A stretch of 64,000 nucleotides of DNA. It comes from Streptomyces roseirectus. Its GTDB lineage: Bacteria; Actinomycetota; Actinomycetes; Streptomycetales; Streptomycetaceae. The DNA is taken from contig NZ_CP060828.1 in the NCBI RefSeq assembly GCF_014489635.1, positions 8,048,001 through 8,112,000 of the forward strand, written 5' to 3'. A program made the translations under genes and the position numbers. This document shows positions 56,962 to 64,000 of the stretch, one piece after another. Each line of letters opens with the position of its first letter. Positions within the stretch are counted from its first letter, which is position 1. The notes beneath the pieces are model-generated. The model did not search any database, was not told the origin of the DNA, and worked only from the letters and a program-made list of their open reading frames with translations.

Positions 56962-58689
56962 GTGACCGCCGACCTGCTCGCCCCCCTCGACCTGGCGTTC
57001 TGGAACCTGGAGTCCGCCGCACACCCGATGCACCTCGGCGCCCTCGGCGTCTTCACCGCGCACTCACCCACCGCGGGCGCCCACGCCGCCGACCTCCTCG
57101 CCGCCCGCGCGCCCGGCGTCCCCGGACTGCGCATGCGCATCCGCGACACCTGGCACCCCCTCTCCTTCGGCGCCGCCGTCCGCGAACCCGCTCCCGGCTT
57201 CGACCCCCTCCACCACGTCCTCCTCCACGCCCCCACCCCCGACTTCCAGACGGAGGCGGGCCACCTCATGCAACGCCCCCTCGACCGGACGCGTCCCCCT
57301 TGGGAGGCCCACGTCCTGCCGGGTGAGGACGGGGTGACGTTCGCCGTCCTGTTCAAGTTCCACCACGCCCTCGCGGACGGGCTGCGCGCCCTGACACTCG
57401 CGGCGGCGCTACTGGACCCGATGGAGGGACCACCACCCCGCAGCCGGCCCGCGCACGCGGAGACACCGACGGGGGTACGGCGCCTGGCGGGAGTGGCGCG
57501 AGCGGCCCTGCCGGGACGCGGCGCGCTGAAGAGCGCGACGGGACTCCTGACGTCGGCGCACGCCGCGCTGCCCGGCCCGGTGCGCGGGGCGCTCAGCCGT
57601 ACGGCGAGCCTGCCCGCGCTCTCGGCGGGCGTGGTGCGCGACGCACTGAGCGGTACGGCGGAGCCGCCCACCTCGGCGACCGACGCCGCCTCGGGACCGG
57701 CCCGGCAAGGCGCCGCACCGCTGTCCAGCGCCCTGTCCGGCGCCCTGTCCGGCGCGGCCCGGCACACCGCCGCCCCCTCCCTCGCCGCCCTCTCGGCCAC
57801 CGCCCGCCGAGCCGCCCCCCTCCTCGACGCCGCCGCCGAGCCCGTCGCCGACGTCCTCGCCGGTGCCGTCGCGTTTCCCGGCCGGCTCCAGGACGCGGTG
57901 TCCGGCGCCGGGCGTGCCCTCGACATCGGCGTCTCCGTCGCCGTGTCCGGTCTCGCCGTCCGCTCCACCCCGGCCCTCGGCTCCGAGCCCACCGGTACGC
58001 GCCGTACCGCCGGGGTCGTCATCGACGTCGATGACGTGCACCGGGTGCGCAAGGCCGTCGGGGGGACCGTCAACGACGTGCTGATCGGGGTGGTCGCCGG
58101 GGCGCTGCGGCGGTGGCTCGACGGGCGCGGGGAGCGGACCGACGTCACCCCGCGCGCGCTCGTCCCGGTGTCCCAGCGCCGTCCCCGTACCGCTCATCCG
58201 CAGGGGAACCGGCTCTCGGGGTACCTCGTGCGGCTGCCCGTGGACCAGGCGGATCCGCTCGCGCGGCTGGCCGCCGTGCGCGGGGCGATGGACCGCAACA
58301 AGGACGCCGGTCCCCGCCGGGGCGCGGGAGCCGTCGCGCTGCTCGCCGACCACGTGCCCGCGCTCGGGCACCGGCTCGCGGGGCCGGTCGCCGGGCACGC
58401 CGCGCGGCTGTGGTTCGACGTCCTCGTGACCAGCGTGCCGCTGCCCGGCGTGGGGCTGAGGCTCGGCGGGCATCCCGTCGTCGAGGTGTATCCGTACGCG
58501 CCCCTCGCGCGCGGGCAGGCGCTCGCCGTCGCCCTGTCGAGCTACCGCGGGCGCGTGCACGTCGGCCTCGTCGCGGACGGCGCCGCCGTGCCCGACCTCG
58601 ACCGGCTCGCGGACGCCGTGCGCGCCGAGGTGGAGACGCTGGTCACGGCGACCGCGACGGGTTTGGAGGAGAGCCGGGGCGCTCCGTAG
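56962..58689 (+). CDS. WS/DGAT-type acyltransferase with internal low-complexity insert
   Basis: 575 residues. The catalytic HHxxxDG motif is HHALADG (His134, His135, Asp139). The N-terminal PLDLAFWNLESAAHPMHLG and C-terminal VNDVLIGVVAGALRRWLDGR, then DVLVTSVPLPG, are family features of wax ester synthase/diacylglycerol acyltransferases. Between the two halves (residues about 155-320) is a long Ala/Ser/Gly-rich helical insert, partly repetitive (LSSALSGALSGAAR). It should make triacylglycerol or wax ester storage lipid. GTG start. The 144-bp upstream space has an AT-rich patch (56860-56905) that likely holds the promoter. Confidence 0.87.
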   Translation: MTADLLAPLDLAFWNLESAAHPMHLGALGVFTAHSPTAGAHAADLLAARAPGVPGLRMRIRDTWHPLSFGAAVREPAPGFDPLHHVLLHAPTPDFQTEAGHLMQRPLDRTRPPWEAHVLPGEDGVTFAVLFKFHHALADGLRALTLAAALLDPMEGPPPRSRPAHAETPTGVRRLAGVARAALPGRGALKSATGLLTSAHAALPGPVRGALSRTASLPALSAGVVRDALSGTAEPPTSATDAASGPARQGAAPLSSALSGALSGAARHTAAPSLAALSATARRAAPLLDAAAEPVADVLAGAVAFPGRLQDAVSGAGRALDIGVSVAVSGLAVRSTPALGSEPTGTRRTAGVVIDVDDVHRVRKAVGGTVNDVLIGVVAGALRRWLDGRGERTDVTPRALVPVSQRRPRTAHPQGNRLSGYLVRLPVDQADPLARLAAVRGAMDRNKDAGPRRGAGAVALLADHVPALGHRLAGPVAGHAARLWFDVLVTSVPLPGVGLRLGGHPVVEVYPYAPLARGQALAVALSSYRGRVHVGLVADGAAVPDLDRLADAVRAEVETLVTATATGLEESRGAP

Positions 58690-58752
58690 AATCACCCGTT
58701 CGAAAGCGGGCGCGACCGGCGCGCCGCACGGCGAGTCGAGGAACACAGCGCG

Positions 58753-60231
58753 ATGACGGTGACAGAGGACGGCGAGGTCGCGTACGGCCCCGGGATCGAC
58801 CCCGAGCGGCTGGCCGTCTGCCTCAGCGTGCTGGACGAGCTGGACAAGCTCGAAGTGGACCACCCCGACGCGATCGCCGTGCGCCGCGCCACCGCCGGCA
58901 TCTACCGCACGGTCAAGCAGCGCCGCCGCCAGGAGCGCCGCGCCGCGAAGACCGCCCACGACAAGGCCGTCACCGAGGCCACCGCGACCGGCTCCGCGCA
59001 GCGCATCGACGACGAGACGGAGGGCCTGCTGCCGTCCTCGGTCACCGAGGCGGGCCGCATCGCCGGCGTCCTGCAGCGCCCGCGCTCCTGCTACACCTGC
59101 AAGGCCCGCTACGTCGAGGTCGACTACTTCTACCACCAGCTCTGTCCGGACTGCGCGGCCGTCAACCGCGCCAAGCGCGACGTCCGCGCCGACCTCACCG
59201 GCAAGCGCGCCCTGCTGACCGGCGGCCGTGCCAAGATCGGCATGTACATCGCGCTGCGCCTGCTGCGCGACGGCGCGCACACCACGATCACCACCCGCTT
59301 CCCCAAGGACGCCATCCGCCGCTTCACGGCGATGGACGACTCCGCCGACTGGATCCACCGCCTCGAAGTCGTCGGCATCGACCTGCGCGACCCCGCCCAG
59401 GCCGTCGCCCTCGCCGAACAGACGGCCGCGGCGGGCCCGCTCGACATCCTGATCAACAACGCCACCCAGACGGTCCGCCGGCTGCCCTCCGCGTACGCGG
59501 CCCTCGTCGACGGCGAGTCCGCGCCGCTGCCCGCCGGGGAACTCCCCGCGCACCACGTCATCGGCGCGTTCGGCTCCGGCGCGGTCGACGGCCTGGCCGC
59601 GCTGCCGCTGGGCACCTCCGGCATCGAGGCCCAGAAGGTCGCCGACCTCGCCCTCGTCGCCGGGAACGCCAGCGTCGCCCGCCACCTCGACGGCACCGCC
59701 ATCGACGCGGGCGGCCTCGTCCCGGACGTCGTCGACACCAACACCTGGGTCCAGTCCATCGAGCAGATCTCGCCCGTCGAACTGCTGGAGACCCAACTCT
59801 GCAACTACACGGCCCCGTTCATCCTCATCAGCGCCCTGCGCGCGAGCATGGCCGAGGCCGCCCGCAAGGCGCCCAGCAAGCGCGCGTACGTCGTCAACGT
59901 CTCGGCGATGGAAGGGGTGTTCGGCCGTGGCTACAAGGGCGCGGGCCACCCCAACACCAACGCCGCGAAGGCCGCGATGAACATGGTCACGCGCACCAGC
60001 GCGGAGGAGATGTTCCAGACGGACGGCATCCTCATGACGTCCGTCGACACGGGCTGGATCACCGACGAGCGCCCCCACTACGACAAACTCCGCCTCGCCG
60101 AGGCCGGGTTCCACGCGCCGCTCGACCTCGTCGACGGTGCCGCCCGCGTGTACGACCCGGTCGTGCGCGGCGAGGCGGGCGAGGATCTGTACGGCGTCTT
60201 CCTGAAGGACTACGCGCCCGGCAAGTGGTGA
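58753..60231 (+). CDS. SDR-fold protein with N-terminal zinc ribbon and altered active site
   Basis: 492 residues. Residues 1-100 are helical and charged. A zinc ribbon, CYTCKARYVEVDYFYHQLCP followed by DC, spans about 117-138. Then an SDR Rossmann domain (RALLTGGRAKIGMYIALRL, LDILINNATQTVRR). The catalytic Ser is present (NVSAMEGVF), but the YxxxK tyrosine is Thr (TNAAK in HPNTNAAKAAMN). The domain also has an insertion between strands 4 and 5. Classical redox activity is doubtful. Zinc ribbon plus SDR is an unusual fusion; a nucleic-acid or protein-binding role is possible. ATG start. Confidence 0.8.
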   Translation: MTVTEDGEVAYGPGIDPERLAVCLSVLDELDKLEVDHPDAIAVRRATAGIYRTVKQRRRQERRAAKTAHDKAVTEATATGSAQRIDDETEGLLPSSVTEAGRIAGVLQRPRSCYTCKARYVEVDYFYHQLCPDCAAVNRAKRDVRADLTGKRALLTGGRAKIGMYIALRLLRDGAHTTITTRFPKDAIRRFTAMDDSADWIHRLEVVGIDLRDPAQAVALAEQTAAAGPLDILINNATQTVRRLPSAYAALVDGESAPLPAGELPAHHVIGAFGSGAVDGLAALPLGTSGIEAQKVADLALVAGNASVARHLDGTAIDAGGLVPDVVDTNTWVQSIEQISPVELLETQLCNYTAPFILISALRASMAEAARKAPSKRAYVVNVSAMEGVFGRGYKGAGHPNTNAAKAAMNMVTRTSAEEMFQTDGILMTSVDTGWITDERPHYDKLRLAEAGFHAPLDLVDGAARVYDPVVRGEAGEDLYGVFLKDYAPGKW

Positions 60232-60968
60232 ACCCGGGCCCGGCGCACCCGGGTTCCGCCGTCGACCAGCAGATCGGCGCCGGTCACCCAGTCCGCCTCG
60301 CCCGACACCAGCCACAGCACCGCCCGCGCGACGTCCTCGGGCTCCCCGAACCGCTCCAGGGGGAGCCCGTCCGGCGTCCGCCCCTCCCACGCGAACCGCG
60401 CCATCCCGGTCCGCGTCAGCCCCGGCGACACCGAGTTCACCCGGACGCCAGGACCCAGCTCACCCGCCAACTGCTCGGTGAGCCGCAGCAGCGCCGCCTT
60501 GCTGACGCTGTACGCGCCCACCCCGGCGCCCACATGGACGGCGCCCTCGGTGCAGACGTTGACGACCGCGCCGCCGTGCTCGCGCATCCACCCCCGCCAC
60601 GCGCACTGCGTCAGCCGCAGCGGGGCCCCGACGTTGACGGCGAACGCACGGGCCCACAACGCGGGTTCGGCGTCCATCAGCGGGCCCAGCGGCTGATTGA
60701 CCGCCGCGTTGTTGACCAGGACGTCCAGGCGCCCGAACTCACGCAGGGCGAGGGCGACGAGAGCCCGGGGGAGCGCCGGGTCCGCGAGGTCACCGGGGAG
60801 ACCCGCACCGTCCAACTCCCGTGCCACGCGGCGTACTTCGACGGAGTCACGGGCGGTGACGCAGACCCGCGCACCCGCCTCGGTGAGCGCGCGGGCGACG
60901 GCGAGACCGATGCCCTTGGTGGCGCCGGTGACGAGGGCCGCCCTGCCGTGCAGTGAGTACGACGTCAT
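60210..60968 (-). CDS. SDR family oxidoreductase
   Basis: 252 residues with a complete classical SDR set: cofactor motif VTGATKGIGLAVA, NNAAVN, catalytic Ser region VVNVCTEGAVHVGAG (Thr/Gly at the usual Ser position), YSVSK and PGLTRTGMARF. The active-site Tyr and Lys are present; the usual Ser is not obvious. Length and pattern fit 3-ketoacyl-reductase-like enzymes. Its 3' end overlaps the tail of the zinc-ribbon SDR by 22 bp, convergent. Substrate unknown. Confidence 0.85.
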   Translation of the reverse strand: MTSYSLHGRAALVTGATKGIGLAVARALTEAGARVCVTARDSVEVRRVARELDGAGLPGDLADPALPRALVALALREFGRLDVLVNNAAVNQPLGPLMDAEPALWARAFAVNVGAPLRLTQCAWRGWMREHGGAVVNVCTEGAVHVGAGVGAYSVSKAALLRLTEQLAGELGPGVRVNSVSPGLTRTGMARFAWEGRTPDGLPLERFGEPEDVARAVLWLVSGEADWVTGADLLVDGGTRVRRARVHHLPGA

Positions 60969-61061
60969 CGGCGTACGGTCTCATGACGGGTCGTCAGATG
61001 ACAGCGCCCGGTGAGAGGGAGTCAAGGTTCCCCAGGCGGCGGCGAGTTGCGCCACGCGTCG

Positions 61062-61502
61062 TCAATCCACCGCCCCCAGCGGCGAGTTGCGCCCGGCGAC
61101 GATGTGCAGGACCGTCCGCCAGTCCTCCAGCACCCCCGCGTCGAACCCGGCGCCCCGCGCCTCCTCGGCCGCGTGGGCGAGCCGGGCGAGATCGTCGTCG
61201 GCGAGGAGGTGCGCGGGCCGGGGATGCCGGCGCAGCAGCGCGGCGACACGGGGGCCGAGGAGGGGGCGGACGGCGTCGGCGGTGCGGTCGGCGCGCCGCG
61301 CCGGGTCGGCGGGGCACAGGACGTGGCCGACCGGGTGGACGAGCCCCGCGAGCTGGAGCTCCTTGTCGGCGGGGCGACCGCGGCGCAGCAGGGCGGCCGT
61401 CCGCAGGGCGAGGTCGTGCAGATCGGCCGTGGCACCCGGTGCGCGCACACCCCTGCACGCGTACAGCAGGTCCATCAGCTCCTCGACGCTGCGCAGCTCC
61501 AT
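61062..61502 (-). CDS. degenerate HD-domain protein (phosphonate-HD-like)
   Basis: 146 residues. LQLAGLVHPVGHVL stands where phosphonate-pathway HD proteins have a LLHDIGHLL-type motif, and ADAVRPLLGPRVAALLRRHP matches the second metal-ligand region. The central Asp of the HD pair is Pro here, so the diiron site is probably lost. The start is the ATG at 61502 behind GGGAGG. It is a stand-alone gene. Function unknown; likely a non-catalytic relative. Confidence 0.65.
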   Translation of the reverse strand: MELRSVEELMDLLYACRGVRAPGATADLHDLALRTAALLRRGRPADKELQLAGLVHPVGHVLCPADPARRADRTADAVRPLLGPRVAALLRRHPRPAHLLADDDLARLAHAAEEARGAGFDAGVLEDWRTVLHIVAGRNSPLGAVD

Positions 61503-61940
61503 CCGTCGGTCCTCCCGCGAGACAGCCGGTGCGCGAGCCAGCAGACCATGGCGACCTTGCGGACGGGCCAACGGCACCTGAACTGAGCGGCCCTACGCCG
61601 AACGGATGAACCGCCGGGGGGCGGGAACGCGCCCGGGACGTCAACCGACAAGGGATGACATGGAGGTGACGTGTCATCGTTACGTCAAATTTTCAGCGCT
61701 ATCGAGCGGACCCCCGCTCATTTGGTTACCCTAGGGCTCGGCGGTCAGCAGTACAGGGATCCCACCCGAGCCCATCGTCCGCCGTGGGGCAGGCCGGTCC
61801 ATCACGGCCTGCGCGCCCAGGAGTTGTCGGCGCCACCGCGCCCGGACCGCCTTCAAGCTTTTCCCGAGGGTGCTTCAGGCGCCGGCCCGTAGAGTGACCG
61901 GCCCGCCCCGAGGGTGACCCGAACACATAAGGAGTGCGCG
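61503..61940. other. 438-bp intergenic region with promoter-like, lower-GC patch
   Basis: No convincing gene. GATGACA (61654-61660) and TGTCATC (61672-61678) form a perfect seven-base dyad, next to an AT-rich TACGTCAAATTTTCAG stretch, and GGTTACCCTAGGG follows at 61724-61736. Further on, GTGACCGGCCCG (61893-61904) and GGTGACCCG (61913-61921) repeat a GTGACC element just before the 57-residue gene. Likely promoter and operator sequence for that gene. Confidence 0.4.
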
Positions 61941-62114
61941 GTGACACCGGAGAACACGAAACGCGAGCAACGCCCCGAGGAACGCGCGGAGCGCTCGGCC
62001 AGGCGGCCCGGAGAACTCGGCAGCCTCGACGTGTGGGCGCACTCCGCCCCCATCCGGCTCGCGGGTTACGAGGACGACCTCGCCGAGCCCCACATCCTGC
62101 CCAGCGTGGACTGA
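61941..62114 (+). CDS. 57-residue small protein, conserved-looking
   Basis: GTG start seven bases behind AAGGAG, with strong third-position GC. The first half is Arg/Glu-rich (TPENTKREQRPEERAERS), the second half distinct and less charged (GSLDVWAHSAPIRLAGYEDD, then LAEPHILPSVD). The sharp change from a charged leader-like half to an aromatic/Pro-ended tail resembles small peptide precursors, but no modification enzyme adjoins. It precedes a GNAT acetyltransferase by 48 bp. I do not recognise a family. Confidence 0.65.
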   Translation: MTPENTKREQRPEERAERSARRPGELGSLDVWAHSAPIRLAGYEDDLAEPHILPSVD

Positions 62115-62162
62115 GCCCGCCTCATAACCGTCCGACGGCATGGGCGTGCCAGACTCGCGCCC

Positions 62163-62648
62163 ATGCTGATCAGGGAAGCCGACCCCGCCGACTGGCCGTC
62201 GATCTGGCCGTTCTGGCACCGCGTCGTGGCCGCCGCCGAGACCTACACCTGGGATCCCGACACCCCCGAGGAAACCGCCCGCGCGCTGTGGATGAGCCCC
62301 GCGAAACGGGTGTACGTCGCGCAGGACGACGACGGGGCCGTCGTCGGCAGCGCCTACCTCACCCCCAACTACGGTGGCCGGGCCGGGCACGTCTGCAACG
62401 CCGCCTTCATGGTCGACCCCGCGCGCGGGCGCCGGGGCATCGGCCGCGCGCTCGCCTCCCACGTCCTGGCCGAGGCGAAGAGCCAGGGCTACCGGGCGAT
62501 GGTCTTCAACGCCGTCGTCGAGACCAACCCCGCCGTCCACCTGTGGACCTCCCTCGGGTTCAGCATCCTCGCGACCATCCCGGACGCCTTCGACCACCCC
62601 CGGCACGGGCTCGTCGGCCTGCACGTCATGCACAAGGAGCTTGCCTAA
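62163..62648 (+). CDS. GNAT-family N-acetyltransferase
   Basis: 161 residues. The acetyl-CoA motif AAFMVDPARGRRGIGRALAS and NAVVETNPAVHLWTSLGF are clear. LIREADPADWPSIWPFWHRV at the start is typical of phosphinothricin/streptothricin-like and L-amino acid acetyltransferases. ATG at 62163. Its stop codon lies inside the palindromic operator of the following TetR gene, so its transcription may read into or be controlled with that gene. Confidence 0.85.
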   Translation: MLIREADPADWPSIWPFWHRVVAAAETYTWDPDTPEETARALWMSPAKRVYVAQDDDGAVVGSAYLTPNYGGRAGHVCNAAFMVDPARGRRGIGRALASHVLAEAKSQGYRAMVFNAVVETNPAVHLWTSLGFSILATIPDAFDHPRHGLVGLHVMHKELA

Positions 62649-62660
62649 AGGGTTTAGGCA
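62642..62660. promoter_or_regulatory. perfect palindromic operator upstream of TetR gene
   Basis: TGCCTAAAGGGTTTAGGCA: two perfect eight-base arms around GGG, 75 bp before the TetR start and overlapping the upstream GNAT stop codon. Size and symmetry are typical for TetR dimers; autoregulation is likely. Confidence 0.7.
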
Positions 62661-62735
62661 GCCGCATAATCCCCTGAGGTGATTCTGGGCGACCCGGACG
62701 GTCTGGGCGGTCCGGGCTCCGGGAAGGGGACGACG

Positions 62736-63314
62736 ATGGCGCGCGCGGGGCTGACCCCTGAACGCCTGGTCCTCGCGGGCGCGGAACTCGCCGACGAGGC
62801 CGGCTTCGAGAACGTCACCCTCTCCGCGCTCGCCCGCCGCTTCGACGTCCGCGTCGCGAGCCTGTACGCCCACGTCAGGAACTCGCAGGACCTCAAGACC
62901 GGTATCGCGCTGCTCGCCCTGGAGGAACTGGCCGACCGCGCCGCCGACGCCCTCGCCGGACGGTCCGGCAAGGACGCCCTCACCGCGTTCGCCGACGTCT
63001 ACCGCGACTACGCCCGCACCCACCCCGGCCGCTACACCGCCGCCCGCCACCGCCTCGACCCCGAGACGGCCGCCGCGAGCGCGGGCGTGCGGCACTCCCG
63101 CATGACCCGCGCGATCCTGCGCGGCTACGACCTCACCGAACCCGACCAGACCCACGCCGTCCGCCTCATCGGCAGCGTCTTCCACGGCTACGTCAGCTTG
63201 GAGGCGGCCGGCGGCTTCGCGCACAGCGAGCCCGACTCACAGGCCAGTTGGGAGCGGATCCTCGACGGCCTCGACGCGCTGCTGCGCAACTGGCCCACCA
63301 GCGAAGAAGGTTGA
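62736..63314 (+). CDS. TetR-family regulator (WHG-type C-terminal domain)
   Basis: 192 residues. HTH: AGFENVTLSALARRFDVRVA with SLYAHVRNSQDLK. The C-terminal domain (VRLIGSVFHGYVSLEAAGGF) has the W/F-H-G pattern of the TetR_C WHG group. The ATG at 62736 follows AAGGGG. It probably binds the palindrome at 62642 and controls itself and the SGNH esterase gene that begins two bases after its stop. Confidence 0.87.
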   Translation: MARAGLTPERLVLAGAELADEAGFENVTLSALARRFDVRVASLYAHVRNSQDLKTGIALLALEELADRAADALAGRSGKDALTAFADVYRDYARTHPGRYTAARHRLDPETAAASAGVRHSRMTRAILRGYDLTEPDQTHAVRLIGSVFHGYVSLEAAGGFAHSEPDSQASWERILDGLDALLRNWPTSEEG

Positions 63315-63316
63315 CC

Positions 63317-64000
63317 GTGCCGCTGCACCGAATCCCCGTCACCGCCGACCTGATACGCGGCGCCCTCGACCTCGAAACCACCCCGGACGGCGGACTCGTC
63401 CCGCACCGGCTCCCGCCGCGCGCCCGCGCCCGGAACACCGACCCCCAGCTCGCCGCCGTCGAGGTCCAGCCCTCCGGCGTCCGCCTCGCCTTCCGCACCC
63501 GCGCCACCGAGGTCGAGCTGGAGGTCCGCCCCACCACCCGCGTCTACGCCGCCGCGCCGCCCCGGCCGCCGGCCCTGTACGACCTCCTCGTCGACGGCAC
63601 GCTCACGGCCCAGTCCGCCGCGACCGGCGGCGACACGCTCACCGTCGACATGACGACGGGCGCGACGGAACTGACCCCCGGCCCGCCCGGCACCGTCCGC
63701 TTCACGGGCCTGCCCGCCCGCCTCAAGGACGTCGAGATCTGGCTGCCCTACGCGCAGAAGACCGAGCTGCGCGCCCTCCGCACGGACGCCCCCGTCGAAC
63801 CCGCCGCCGCGTCAGGGCGCAAACGCTGGCTCCACCACGGCAGTTCCATCAGCCACGGCACCGACGCCGCCAGCCCCACCGCCGTCTGGCCCGCCGTCGC
63901 CGCCTCCCTCGGCGGCGTCGACCTCCTCAACCTCGGGTTCGGCGGCAGCGCCATGCTCGACCCCTTCACCGCCCGCGCCATCCGCGACACCCCCGCCGAC
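63317..64000 (+). CDS. SGNH/GDSL hydrolase (CE2-like), truncated by window end
   Basis: 228 codons are visible; the gene continues past the window. The first 145 residues are a beta-sandwich (VEVQPSGVRLAFRTRATEVE) as in CE2 acetylxylan esterase-like enzymes. The SGNH domain then begins with the nucleophile block WLHHGSSISHG and the GFGGSAM block carrying the oxyanion Gly. The catalytic Asp/His lie outside the window. GTG start two bases after the TetR stop, so a co-transcribed, TetR-controlled esterase is likely. Confidence 0.82.
   Translation, partial: MPLHRIPVTADLIRGALDLETTPDGGLVPHRLPPRARARNTDPQLAAVEVQPSGVRLAFRTRATEVELEVRPTTRVYAAAPPRPPALYDLLVDGTLTAQSAATGGDTLTVDMTTGATELTPGPPGTVRFTGLPARLKDVEIWLPYAQKTELRALRTDAPVEPAAASGRKRWLHHGSSISHGTDAASPTAVWPAVAASLGGVDLLNLGFGGSAMLDPFTARAIRDTPAD

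Overview
The window is high-GC actinobacterial chromosome, most likely Streptomyces. It has very high GC in third codon positions and many GTG/TTG starts. It also carries an AfsA-type gamma-butyrolactone gene beside a TetR receptor, an Rpf/LysM/M23 wall hydrolase, a GlgA/GlgC pair, a monomeric isocitrate dehydrogenase and long antisense shadow ORFs. I see no rRNA, tRNA, CRISPR or intact insertion sequence.

Layout. 1-7255: tail of an alpha/beta hydrolase, a GT87-like membrane glycosyltransferase, a Ser/Thr kinase with a probable frameshift, a P450, a divergent EamA exporter/MarR regulator pair with repeated operators, and an NDH2-like flavoprotein. 7269-16335, all on the minus strand: a candidate orphan C7-cyclitol locus. 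A sedoheptulose-7-phosphate cyclase (EEVS type), a bicupin, a small cupin, a VOC protein and a GMC oxidoreductase form a translationally coupled operon. It is followed by a zinc alcohol dehydrogenase, a NarL-type response regulator, a sensor kinase with about 10 membrane spans, and a 44-residue peptide gene. The spaces around the dehydrogenase hold heptamer tandem repeats, a 37-bp repeat array and a strong G-quadruplex motif.

17196-25462: a sulfur-acquisition region on the plus strand. Three short leader peptides precede a GST-like protein, an ABC importer (permease, ATPase, lipoprotein) with a GNAT protein, and two flavin-dependent monooxygenases of the sulfonate/NtaA class. 25494-34081: a protease-centred region. 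It holds an astacin-like protein whose catalytic Glu is Gln, a divergent LuxR/LAL regulator, a TPR-CHAT caspase-like protein, a divergent cytoplasmic subtilisin, a sigma factor and a small acidic partner. The last four look like one conflict or programmed-death type module. 34105-43394: a P450 with a GSG minisatellite, an N-formylglutamate amidohydrolase, a DUF5713 protein, isocitrate dehydrogenase, an MscS channel, a flippase-like protein and an ABC exporter behind a MerR/SoxR-like promoter.

43419-48178: a gamma-butyrolactone island with a frameshifted class V aminotransferase, an acyl-ACP-desaturase homologue that has lost two iron ligands, a GNAT protein, the TetR receptor and the AfsA homologue. 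48247-64000: mixed metabolism (racemase-like protein, FAD oxidase, Rpf-M23 hydrolase, DMT transporter, FhuF-like protein, glycogen genes, wax-ester synthase-like protein, two SDRs, a degenerate HD protein). It ends with a conserved-looking 57-residue protein, a GNAT enzyme, a TetR regulator with a clear operator, and a truncated SGNH esterase.
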